A stretch of DNA of 64,000 nucleotides. It comes from Streptomyces sp. CA-210063 (GTDB lineage: Bacteria; Actinomycetota; Actinomycetes; Streptomycetales; Streptomycetaceae). The stretch is taken from positions 434,001-498,000 of the forward strand of contig NZ_CP102512.1 of NCBI RefSeq assembly GCF_024612015.1, in the 5' to 3' direction. Below, piece by piece: positions 43,105 to 51,300 of the stretch. The stretch's first letter is position 1, and every line of letters begins with the position of its first letter. The notes below the pieces were generated by a model, which had not been told where the DNA came from, did not search any database, and saw only the letters and a list, made by a program, of their open reading frames with translations. The translations under genes and the position numbers were made by a program.

Positions 43105-44349
43105 ATGACTGACGAATCCGCGGGCGACCCCGTGTATGCCTCGCCGCGCTCGCTCAAGGGTCTGCTGCAACGGGGACGGGGCCTGGGCGCGTTGCGGGCG
43201 CTCGACGAACCGGAGACATCGGCCGAGCTGGTGTACGAGGTCGTGCGGCAGGACTGGCGGTGGGACACGATCGTGGACGACCGCCACCTCTATCTCGCGC
43301 GCCTGATCCGGGAGTTGGAGCTCCCCCTGGATCCGGTGTTCGCGCTGCTGGCAGGGGACGGTGACGACTGCGAGCGGGCCACCGGGATTCTGGAGCTGCT
43401 GGCCTTGGCGGGATCGGTCGAGGCGCGTGAAGGGCTGCGGGGTTACGTCCGCGAGGGCGAGCACTGGGCCGACGTACTGGAGTCGGTGGCGGATCTCTGG
43501 CCTGCCGAGTGGTGGGACGACCTGGCCGATGTCGCACGGGATCGTCTCGGCGGGGACCGGCCTCGATGGTGGCGCTCCGAGCCCTGGGCGCGCTGGAGGA
43601 TGAGGGCCGGGACGAACACGCCCGTTCGCCCGCCCCGGCCACACACGATGCCGCACACGATCGACGTGGGGCCGAGCAGCCGTCAGCTCCTGGAAGTCCT
43701 CGCCGATGACGGGTCGGCCGCCCACGCGAAGACCCGGGCTCTACGCGCCTTGACCGGGCGTCCCCCCGAACCGGCACTGATCCCGCTGGTGCCCGACCTT
43801 GCGGAGGTGAACGGTGAACTGCCCCTGCCCTTGCTCGGCGTCGCGGTCCTGCGGCTCGGTGCCCTCGCCGTGCCCGAGGCGCGGGCCTGGGCGGTGGACG
43901 GGCGGCCGTGGCTGTCGTGGATCGGCGTCCAGGTGCTGGCGGCACACGGTACGACCCAGGATCTGCCGGTACTGATGGCGGAGCTGTCGGCGCAGGAAGA
44001 GGCACGCCAGTGGTGTGGTCCCTCCACACTGGCCGCCGGGATCGCCCGTTTCGGCGCGGCAGGCGCGGAAGCCGGGCCGGTCCTGCGCAGACTGTGGCTG
44101 CGCACGCCGCACTCGTACGAACGGCCCGACTGCCTGAGGGCGTTGTCGGCCGTCGCACCGGCCGGACTCGACTTCGCGTACACCGAATCGCTGTGGGACT
44201 GCGAATCGAACGCCCGCCTGCTGGGGATCGCGCACGCGCCCGGTCTGCCGCACGTCCGGGAGCGGCTGGCGGAGCTACGGGACGACCCGATGGAGGAGGC
44301 CGAGGTACGGGCCGCCGCCGGGAAACGCCTGGTCGACGCCACTCATTGA
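43105..44349 (+). CDS. HEAT-like repeat protein, probably with two compensating frameshifts
   Basis: A 414-residue reading frame of alpha-helical repeats (ATGILELLALAGSVEAREGL; AHAKTRALRALTGRPPEPAL; LGVAVLRLGALAVPEARAW). Between about 43560 and 43660 the frame gives an odd Trp/Arg/Pro-rich stretch (PRWWRSEPWARWRMRAG), whereas the +2-shifted frame reads SMVALRALGALEDEGRDEHA, a proper HEAT helix. Two opposite single-base changes, real or from sequencing, would explain this. HEAT proteins are scaffolds; the role is unknown. Confidence 0.65.
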   Translation: MTDESAGDPVYASPRSLKGLLQRGRGLGALRALDEPETSAELVYEVVRQDWRWDTIVDDRHLYLARLIRELELPLDPVFALLAGDGDDCERATGILELLALAGSVEAREGLRGYVREGEHWADVLESVADLWPAEWWDDLADVARDRLGGDRPRWWRSEPWARWRMRAGTNTPVRPPRPHTMPHTIDVGPSSRQLLEVLADDGSAAHAKTRALRALTGRPPEPALIPLVPDLAEVNGELPLPLLGVAVLRLGALAVPEARAWAVDGRPWLSWIGVQVLAAHGTTQDLPVLMAELSAQEEARQWCGPSTLAAGIARFGAAGAEAGPVLRRLWLRTPHSYERPDCLRALSAVAPAGLDFAYTESLWDCESNARLLGIAHAPGLPHVRERLAELRDDPMEEAEVRAAAGKRLVDATH

Positions 44350-44470
44350 TCGAACGGTTCCGGCCAAACACTTGATATGCCCCTGACATAGCCAGCGCCC
44401 GTCTGTCACTCTGTGCGCACTCCGTCTCACGACGGCGCACGCGCACCCGCATCGCAGTACTCCCTGCACC

Positions 44471-44498
44471 ACCCGGTGCCTCGACCCGTGCACCGGGT
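44471..44498 (+). promoter_or_regulatory. 9-bp hairpin in the leader of the M4 protease gene
   Basis: ACCCGGTGC pairs with GCACCGGGT around a 10-base loop, about 50 bases upstream of the GTG start. It may be part of the 5' leader or a weak terminator for the HEAT gene. Confidence 0.4.
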
Positions 44499-44546
44499 CC
44501 TTCGTACGGCCGCTCGTCCGACGTCGGCCGCAGCAAAGGAGTTCGC

Positions 44547-46829
44547 GTGAGATCCACCCCCCACAGACGTACCAAGACCACGGCCGCGCTCGTCGTCACG
44601 GCGGCGGTGCTCGCCGTCGCCGTCCCGGGCGCCCCGGCCCTCGCACGCGGAGACGGCGGCGAAGGCACCGTACGTACCGCTGCCGCTCCCAAGCCGGACC
44701 GCGGGTCTCTGCCCGCGCAGCTCACTCCCACGCAGCGCGAGACCCTCATCCAGCGCGCCGAGAAGGCCACGGACGAGACCGCCGACCGCCTCGGACTGGG
44801 CGGCCAGGAGGAGTTGCGGGTCCGTGACGTCGTCAAGGACGCCGACGGCACCGTGCACACACGGTACGAGCGCACCTACGCCGGTCTGCCGGTGCTCGGC
44901 GGAGACCTGGTCGTCCACGCCTCCAAGAGCGGCGCGGTCGAGAGCGTCACCCGGGCCTACAAGCCCGGGCTGAAGGTGTCGGACCTCAGCGCCGAGGTCG
45001 GCAAGGCAGCGGCCGAGAAGCAGGCGCTCGCGGCGGCCAAGGAGGAGGGTTCCTCCAAGACCGAGGCGGACAGCAGCCGCAAGGTCGTCTGGGCCGCCAA
45101 GGGCACGCCCACGCTCGCCTACGAGACCGTCGTGAGCGGCTTCCAGCACGACGACACGCCCAGTGAGCTGCACGTCATCACCGACGCGCAGACCGGCGAC
45201 AAGCTGTACGAGTACGAGGCCGTGCACACCGGCACGGGCAACACCCGCTACAGCGGCACGGTCACGCTCGGCACCAGCCAGTCGGGGTCGTCGTACACGC
45301 TCACCGACGCGGACCGGGGCAACCACCGTACGTACAACCTGAACCGCGGCTCGTCCGGGACGGGCACGCTGTTCAGCGGGACCGACGACGTCTGGGGCGA
45401 CGGGACCACCGCCGACCTGGAGACCGCGGGCGCGGACGCGCACTACGGGGCGGCGCTGACCTGGGACTACTACAAGAACGTGCACGGGCGGAACGGGCTG
45501 CGCAACGACGGGGTCGCGCCGTACAGCCGGGTCCACTACGGCAACGCCTACGTCAACGCCTTCTGGCAGGACTCCTGCTTCTGCATGACGTACGGCGACG
45601 GGGCGGGCAACGCCAACCCGCTCACCTCCATCGACGTGGCCGCGCACGAGATGACGCACGGCCTGACGTCGGTCACCGCGGGCCTCAACTACAGCGGTGA
45701 GTCGGGCGGGTTGAACGAGGCGACCTCCGACATCTTCGCCGCCGCGGTCGAGTTCGCCGCCGGCAACGCGGGCGACCTCGGGGACTACCTGGTCGGCGAG
45801 AAGATCGACATCAACGGCGACGGTACGCCGTTGCGGTACATGGACAAGCCGAGCCGGGACGGGTCCTCGCGCGACTACTGGTCCTCCACGCTCGGCAACA
45901 TCGACGTCCACTACTCCTCGGGCCCGGCCAACCACTGGTACTACCTGGCCTCCGAGGGCAGCGGCGCGAAGACCGTCAACGGGGTCGACTACGACTCCCC
46001 CACGTACGACGGGCTCCCGGTGACGCCGATAGGCCGGGAAGCGGCCGAGAAGATCTGGTTCCGGGCGCTGACCACGTACATGACGTCCACCACCAACTAC
46101 GCGGCCGCCCGCACCGCCACCCTGCAGGCCGCCGCCGACCTGTACGGGCTCGGCTCGGTGACCTACAACAACACCGCCAACGCCTGGGCCGCGATCAACG
46201 TCGGTTCCCGGATCCTGGACGGGGTGACGGTGATCCCGCCGGCCGCCCAGTACTCGCTGATCGGCCAGGCCGTCACGCTGGACGTCCAGGCGTCCTCCAC
46301 CAACGTCGGCGCACTGTCGTACGCGGCCACCGGTCTGCCGGACGGGCTGTCCATCGACACCGCCACGGGCCGCGTCTCGGGTACGCCGACCACGGCCGGG
46401 AGCTGGACGCCGACGGTCACCGTGACGGACTCGGCCGGCGAGACCGGTACGGCGAGCTTCGCCTGGCGGGTGGACGAGGAGGGCAACGCGTCGGTCTTCG
46501 AGAACACCGCCGACTACCAGATCCCCGACAACTCCACCGTGGAGTCCCCGATCAACGTCAACCGGGCCGGAGCCGCGTCCAGCGCGCTCACCGTGGATGT
46601 GGACATCGTCCACACCTGGCGCGGTGACCTGGTCATCGACCTCGTGGCCCCGGACGGCACGACGTACCGGCTGAAGAACTCCGCCTCGTCCGACTCCGCC
46701 GACAACGTGATCGCGACGTACACGGTGGACGCCTCCGCCGAAACCGCCGCGGGCACCTGGAACCTGCGGGTCCAGGACGTGGCCAGCCTCGACACCGGCT
46801 ACATCAACAGCTGGAAGCTGACATTCTGA
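44547..46829 (+). CDS. Secreted M4 (thermolysin-family) metalloprotease with C-terminal P-domain
   Basis: A 760-residue zymogen. Signal peptide (about 1-33), then FTP/PepSY-type propeptide to about residue 225, then the M4 catalytic domain with HEMTH (His367, Glu368, His371), the third zinc ligand Glu391 in GLNEATSD, and the catalytic His463 in GPANHWYY. An Ig-like putative domain (residues about 560-650, GALSYAATGLPDGLSIDTAT) and a proprotein-convertase P-domain (VDIVHTWRGDLVIDLVAPDG) follow. It digests extracellular protein. The GTG at 44547 follows AAAGGAG. Monocistronic, with a terminator 42 bases after the stop. Confidence 0.94.
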   Translation: MRSTPHRRTKTTAALVVTAAVLAVAVPGAPALARGDGGEGTVRTAAAPKPDRGSLPAQLTPTQRETLIQRAEKATDETADRLGLGGQEELRVRDVVKDADGTVHTRYERTYAGLPVLGGDLVVHASKSGAVESVTRAYKPGLKVSDLSAEVGKAAAEKQALAAAKEEGSSKTEADSSRKVVWAAKGTPTLAYETVVSGFQHDDTPSELHVITDAQTGDKLYEYEAVHTGTGNTRYSGTVTLGTSQSGSSYTLTDADRGNHRTYNLNRGSSGTGTLFSGTDDVWGDGTTADLETAGADAHYGAALTWDYYKNVHGRNGLRNDGVAPYSRVHYGNAYVNAFWQDSCFCMTYGDGAGNANPLTSIDVAAHEMTHGLTSVTAGLNYSGESGGLNEATSDIFAAAVEFAAGNAGDLGDYLVGEKIDINGDGTPLRYMDKPSRDGSSRDYWSSTLGNIDVHYSSGPANHWYYLASEGSGAKTVNGVDYDSPTYDGLPVTPIGREAAEKIWFRALTTYMTSTTNYAAARTATLQAAADLYGLGSVTYNNTANAWAAINVGSRILDGVTVIPPAAQYSLIGQAVTLDVQASSTNVGALSYAATGLPDGLSIDTATGRVSGTPTTAGSWTPTVTVTDSAGETGTASFAWRVDEEGNASVFENTADYQIPDNSTVESPINVNRAGAASSALTVDVDIVHTWRGDLVIDLVAPDGTTYRLKNSASSDSADNVIATYTVDASAETAAGTWNLRVQDVASLDTGYINSWKLTF

Positions 46830-46870
46830 CGTTCTGTCAACTCCCTTGTGGCTGAACAGAGTCAGCTGCT

Positions 46871-46906
46871 GAGCGGTCGGTCCTGCCCTCGCGGGACCGG
46901 CCGCTC
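46871..46906. terminator. Hairpin after the M4 protease gene
   Basis: GAGCGGTCGGTCC pairs with GGACCGGCCGCTC (13 pairs, one G-U) around a 10-base loop. Confidence 0.75.
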
Positions 46907-47100
46907 GGCCGTGTGAGCGGGTTCTGGACCGACAGCACGTGCCGCAGTTTCCACAGGCCTCTCCAGCAGGAGCGGTCTCCCGTCTTCCCCACACGATGCC
47001 CCCGTCGCCCGGCGCCTCCGGCGACCCCCGGTCCCCCGGTTGGCGGGCCCGGCTTGACGGGCGGACGATGGGGAGGTGGGACGGAACGGAAGGAGCCGTG

Positions 47101-47469
47101 ATGCTGGAGATCAAGACGGTCGAGAAGCCCGATGAGCGGCGCGATTTCCCACGGGGGCACCTGGAAGCCGTTCACCTCTCGGGGCTCGACTTCGCCGTGG
47201 CCACCTTCGAACCGGGCTGGCGCTGGTCCGAGTCCGTCGCCCCCCTCGCGGGCACGGAGAGCTGCCAGATCCACCACAACGGCTATGTGCTCCAGGGGCG
47301 CCTGCACATCCGCATGGACGACGGTGGTGAGGGCGAGGTCGGACCGGGCGACGCCTTTGTGTGCCCGCCCGGGCACGACGCGTGGGTCGTGGGCGACGAG
47401 CCGTGCGTGGTGCTCGACTTCGCCGGTGGGATGGCACAGGACTACGCCAAAGCGGCCGACGAGGAGTGA
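47101..47469 (+). CDS. Cupin-domain protein (122 aa)
   Basis: One cupin barrel: GWRWSESVAPLAGTESCQIHH, then GYVLQGRLHIRMDDGGEGE and VGPGDAFVCPPGHDAWVVGD. Two histidines in QIHHNGYV and one in PPGHD could bind a metal. The ATG at 47101 follows GGAAGGAGCC. Possible roles include binding of a small ligand or an oxygenase function; unknown. It converges on the next gene. Confidence 0.85.
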   Translation: MLEIKTVEKPDERRDFPRGHLEAVHLSGLDFAVATFEPGWRWSESVAPLAGTESCQIHHNGYVLQGRLHIRMDDGGEGEVGPGDAFVCPPGHDAWVVGDEPCVVLDFAGGMAQDYAKAADEE

Positions 47470-47555
47470 TCCTCCGGGATCCGGTCGAGCGACCCGGTGC
47501 GCGGGAACCGATCGACCGGGCTTCCGAGGGAACCCGTTCGGGTGCGAGAGGGAGT

Positions 47556-47586
47556 GGAGGCGGTGGTGTGCGAGCACCCCGCCTCC
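47556..47586. terminator. Bidirectional hairpin between converging genes
   Basis: GGAGGCGG-T-GGTG pairs with CACC-CCGCCTCC, a 12-bp stem with one bulged base and a 6-base loop, midway between the stops at 47469 and 47620. Confidence 0.65.
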
Positions 47587-47619
47587 ATCCGTCCGCGCGC
47601 CCGCCCCTGACGAAGCACG

Positions 47620-48618
47620 CTAGATCCCGTCGGACGACTTGAGGTTGTCGAGCGTCGCGTTGGAGTCGCTCTTGAGCCACTCCACGACGTCGTTCACCTC
47701 CGGCATGGTCACGTCGTCGTAGCTGGAGCCGTAGGCGCTCCAGCGCATCTCGTACGTCATCCAGCCGTCGCGCACTGCGAGGGTGGCCGACCGGCTGCCG
47801 CTGGTGTCGTCGCCGGAGGTGGTGTCCTCGGTGACCAGATACGCCTCGTCGCCGAAGCCGGAGACCTCGTCCACGTCGTAGTCGTCGTACCGCTGGTCGT
47901 ACTCGGACCACAGGGCGGTGAACTCGGGTCCGGGGTCGGTCTTCTTGTGCAGGTCGACCTGGACCGAGAAGTACGCGTCGGAGAGGGTGGAGGCCGAGGA
48001 TTTCTTGAGGGAGATGCTGCAGTAGCTCTGGTCGAGGGCCTCGTGCTCCAGGGACTGGTCCACGGGCGAGCCGTCCTCCTCCGGGTACTCGTTCTTGAAC
48101 GACGAGTAGTCCACCGAGGAGCAGAGGTTGGTCTTGGCCTGGTAGCCGCGCAGGTCCGCCTTCGTCTCGTCCTCGCCGAGCAGGAAGACACCGCCGGCCC
48201 AGGCCGCGGAGGCCACCGCCGCGCCCACCAGGAGCCACAGCACGGCGCGTCCGCCGGCGCCCGTCGCGGGCGGGGCCGCGAGGGGCGGGTAGCCGCCGGG
48301 CGGCTGGCCGTACGGATGGGCCTGGGTGGGTATCGGGGCGACCGGAGGGCCGAAGCCGGCCGGTGACTGGGGATTGGGGTAGGGGTAGGCGCTCGGGGCC
48401 GCCTGCGTCGGCGCCTGCGCCGGGGCCGGTATCTGCGGCTGGGTCGGTGTCTGCGGCTGGGCCTGCCCCGGGGGCGGCGCCGGTTGCGGCTGGGGCGCCG
48501 CCTGTGGCTGCGGCTGACTCTGGGGGCCGGGCTGTGCCGGGGGCGGCCAGGCCGGGGACGCGGACGGCTGATCCTGCGGCTGTGGTTGCGCCGGTGCACC
48601 CTCGGGGCGTTCGGTCAT
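47620..48618 (-). CDS. Pro/Gln-rich single-pass membrane protein
   Basis: A 332-residue protein. The first ~120 residues are a disordered Pro/Gln/Ala tail (QPGPQSQPQPQAAPQPQPA). One membrane helix follows (about 124-147, VLWLLVGAAVASAAWAGGVF). The external domain of ~180 residues has two cysteines (TNLCSSV, SYCSIS) and many Asp/Tyr/Ser. The layout resembles Streptomyces DUF-type envelope proteins with a cytoplasmic PQ tail. Function unknown. ATG at 48618 follows GAGGAGAACC. Confidence 0.8.
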   Translation of the reverse strand: MTERPEGAPAQPQPQDQPSASPAWPPPAQPGPQSQPQPQAAPQPQPAPPPGQAQPQTPTQPQIPAPAQAPTQAAPSAYPYPNPQSPAGFGPPVAPIPTQAHPYGQPPGGYPPLAAPPATGAGGRAVLWLLVGAAVASAAWAGGVFLLGEDETKADLRGYQAKTNLCSSVDYSSFKNEYPEEDGSPVDQSLEHEALDQSYCSISLKKSSASTLSDAYFSVQVDLHKKTDPGPEFTALWSEYDQRYDDYDVDEVSGFGDEAYLVTEDTTSGDDTSGSRSATLAVRDGWMTYEMRWSAYGSSYDDVTMPEVNDVVEWLKSDSNATLDNLKSSDGI

Positions 48619-48750
48619 CGGGTTCTCCTCGTGTCGTGGTGGACGGGGTGCGGCGGCGGAGACGCAGAACTACGCACCCTGGTTCCGCGACCTGAAGCGC
48701 CGGCCGGGGCGGTGGCCGTCGTAAGGCAGTTGTCGGTGCCCGGTGGTTTC

Positions 48751-49224
48751 ATGGGAGTCATGACCAGCAGAAGTGTCGTCGTCGAGCGGCGGGTCGCCGC
48801 TTCTCAGGGGCGGGTGTGGGAGGCCCTGACGGACCTCGGCGCCATGGATCGGATGCTCAGCGGTGTCACGAAGGTCGAGGTGCTCACGGACGGGGTCTTC
48901 GGGGTGGGCACGCGATGGCGGGAGACCCGGCGGATGTTCGGCAAGGAGGCCACCGAGGAGATGGGGGTGACCGTCAGCGTGCCGCCCGAGCGCTATGTGG
49001 TGGAGGCCGAGTCGCACGGCTCCCGCTATGTCTCGGAGTGGGTGCTGCGGGCCGACGGCCCCACGACCACGACGATCCTCATGACGTTCTCGGCCGAGCC
49101 GACCGGTGCCGTCGCGGGGCTGCTCGCCAAGGTCATGGGCGGGGTCGGCGCCCGCGCGGTGCGCAAGGCCGTCGCCAAGGACCTGGACGACGTCGCCGCG
49201 TGGGTGGAGGGCCGCAGGAGCTGA
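48751..49224 (+). CDS. SRPBCC-family (polyketide-cyclase/START-fold) protein
   Basis: About 157 residues. VVVERRVAASQGRVWEALTD opens a START-like fold, with GTRWRETRRMFGKEATEEM and a C-terminal helix (RAVRKAVAKDLDDVAAWVEG). Such proteins bind hydrophobic ligands in a deep cavity; many are of unknown function. The start may be ATG 48751 or ATG 48760. It converges on the membrane protein gene. Confidence 0.82.
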   Translation: MGVMTSRSVVVERRVAASQGRVWEALTDLGAMDRMLSGVTKVEVLTDGVFGVGTRWRETRRMFGKEATEEMGVTVSVPPERYVVEAESHGSRYVSEWVLRADGPTTTTILMTFSAEPTGAVAGLLAKVMGGVGARAVRKAVAKDLDDVAAWVEGRRS

Positions 49225-49274
49225 GCCGCCCCGCGGCCCTCCGGTCACCGTGCGTCGGTGTGCGTCCGTGTGCG

Positions 49275-50855
49275 TCAGGAGTTCAGGCCGTAGCCGGTGG
49301 TCACGTAGGCGCACTCTGTGTAGATGTAGCCCGACTCCAGCTTGGCGGTGTCCGAGGCGGGACTGGACGCGCTGCCGCCCTTCGGCTTGTGCAGGAAGTA
49401 GGTGGTGCCGACCGGCAGACTGATCGTGCGCTGCGGGTAGTTCTTGCTGCCGCTGCACGGCTTGAAGTTGGGGTTCAGCGTGCTGCTCCAGTCGTAGCTG
49501 GTGCAGCCACCGCAGCCCTTCAGGGTGAAGGTGCCGGTCACGGGGCCGGTGTACATGACCTGGATCTCGTCGGGGCTGTCGTTCTTGACCGTGACGGTGA
49601 TGCTGCCGCCGGAGCGGGTGGTGGGCAGCTTCTTGCCCGCCTCCGGGACCTCCTGGGCGATCTCGGCGGCGATCGCTATCTTCTTGGCGCGCGGCGCGTT
49701 CTTGTGGTTCTTGTTGGCGTCGACGAAGTCGTTCATCGAGGTCACCGCCTCGGCGAAGGCGCCGTCGTTGTACTGGTCCACGCCGCAGGTGTAGACGCCC
49801 GCGGAGGCGGAGTCCTCGGCGCGTCCGGCGTCGGCGGCGAGGGCGTCGGCCACGCCCGCCTTGTCGCCCGGCAGCGCCTTGACCTGGGTGCCGAGCGTCT
49901 CCAGCTGGTCCACGGCGGTGCACGGGTCGTCGCCGCCCACGGCCTTGATCGCCTTGTCGACGGCCGTCTTGATGTCGGGTTCGACCTTCGCCGCCTGGTC
50001 GGAGTCGGGGAACGTGGTGAGGAGGTCGCTGAACTGGTCCTGCCAGCCGGCCGTGCCGCCCGCCAGGCTGTCGGAGGCGCACTCGTACAGGGAGGTGGCG
50101 AGCCGGTCGTCGGGCCAGCCGGCCAGCGAGCCGAGGTCCTGCTTGCTCACGGTCTGCGGGACCGTGCGCAGGTACTCGAGGGGCGCGACCGCGTCGCAGT
50201 ACTCCTGCTCCTCGTAGGGGGCGCCGACGGTCGTGTAGAAGGTCTTCAGCCGGTCCGGTACCTCCTCGGCCGCCCGCGAGTCGGGGTGGTCGGTGCTGAG
50301 GTCGTCGTAGGCGGTCAGGGCCCTGCGGTACTCGGACTGGGTCGTGCCGAACGACTCGCCGGATGCCTTCCGCACGAGCTCGTCGGCCTTCTCCAGCCGG
50401 TCCAGGAGCATCTCCTCGACGGCTTCCTTCCGCGCGGTCTCGTAGAGCAGACCGCCCGCGACCGGTACGGCGAGGAGCAGGACGCCGAGCGCGATCGCCA
50501 GCGGGGACTTCGCGGGCCACACCAGGCGGTTGCGCAGACCCAGGAAGGCACCGTGGACGGCCGTGAGGACGAGGAACAGACCGTAGACGACGAGGGTCGC
50601 GCCCGAGATGCCGTCAGGGTCGGCCGGCAGCACGGTGAAGAGCAGGAGGCCGGTGGCCACCCAGCACAGCAGTGTCAGGAGCGGGCGGCGCATCAGGGCG
50701 TAGCCGAGTCCGAGCCCGCTGAGGTTCAGCAGCCCCACCCCGACGGCCCGCCAGCCGTCCGCCGGACCGGGCGGCGGCCCCTGCGGCATGGGCGGGACGA
50801 CGAAACTGTGGCTCCAGCCGTCCTGGTCTCTTACGCCGTACTGATCCCCGGACAT
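49275..50855 (-). CDS. Membrane protein with large Cys-containing external domain
   Basis: A 526-residue protein. A short cytoplasmic N-terminus (MSGDQYGVRDQDGWSH) precedes four membrane helices within residues 37-140 (LLTLLCWVATGLLLF; ATLVVYGLFLVLTAVHGAFL). The remaining ~390 residues are external and helical, with repeated TPR-like units that carry single cysteines (EYCDAVAPLEYL, LYECASDSLAG, DPCTAVDQLE, VYTCGVDQYN) and a C-terminal CGGCTSYDW domain. ATG 50855 follows GGGGGAT. The function is not recognised; an envelope scaffold is a guess. Confidence 0.75.
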   Translation of the reverse strand: MSGDQYGVRDQDGWSHSFVVPPMPQGPPPGPADGWRAVGVGLLNLSGLGLGYALMRRPLLTLLCWVATGLLLFTVLPADPDGISGATLVVYGLFLVLTAVHGAFLGLRNRLVWPAKSPLAIALGVLLLAVPVAGGLLYETARKEAVEEMLLDRLEKADELVRKASGESFGTTQSEYRRALTAYDDLSTDHPDSRAAEEVPDRLKTFYTTVGAPYEEQEYCDAVAPLEYLRTVPQTVSKQDLGSLAGWPDDRLATSLYECASDSLAGGTAGWQDQFSDLLTTFPDSDQAAKVEPDIKTAVDKAIKAVGGDDPCTAVDQLETLGTQVKALPGDKAGVADALAADAGRAEDSASAGVYTCGVDQYNDGAFAEAVTSMNDFVDANKNHKNAPRAKKIAIAAEIAQEVPEAGKKLPTTRSGGSITVTVKNDSPDEIQVMYTGPVTGTFTLKGCGGCTSYDWSSTLNPNFKPCSGSKNYPQRTISLPVGTTYFLHKPKGGSASSPASDTAKLESGYIYTECAYVTTGYGLNS

Positions 50856-51300
50856 CTCAGATCCCCCCGTCAACTCCACCCGCATGCCTACGAATTGTCA
50901 GTGTACGGCCGAAACTCGATGCCGCGACAGGCGGTTCTCGGGCGCAGGTGGAGATCGATTTCTATTCGTGACCACCGCCCGAGACGTGGCGCGAAAGGTT
51001 CGGTCACACGGCCCGTGCTCGGTGAACGGGGACTTTCCCGCCGCCGGTCCGGGGACCGGGGTCCGGCGGCGGGGGATTCCTGGGCGGCGTGGGCGAGTTC
51101 GTCGGCGAGCCCGGCCGTGCCCAGGACGCACCCGGTCGGCGGTGCGCGGCGCCTGACGGCCGCGGGCCGTCGAGCGACGGCAGCCGCCGGGGCCCGTACC
51201 TCCGCCATGCTCCGCCCCGGGTCATCCGATACAGGTCAGTTCCTGTTCGCATCAACAAGGTCGGCGGAGCATGGGATCGCGTCCGGAAGGTTTCCCGGGG
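50856..51300. other. Intergenic stretch with a hairpin, no clear gene
   Basis: About 445 bases between two minus-strand genes. A minus-strand frame (start 51208, MAEVRAPAAAVARRPAAV and GLADELAHAAQESPA) is weakly protein-like but has no homology that I recognise and crosses the hairpin at 51037-51073; I do not call it. Confidence 0.4.
51037..51073. terminator. Hairpin downstream of the DUF1996 gene
   Basis: CCCGCCGCCGG pairs perfectly with CCGGCGGCGGG (11 bp) around a 15-base loop that itself can pair. It lies about 230 bases past the DUF1996 stop in the direction of transcription. Confidence 0.55.

Noticed and set aside
50888..51208. Minus-strand frame between DUF1996 and the four-helix membrane gene
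   Set aside because: Weak composition, no ribosome site and it crosses a probable terminator.
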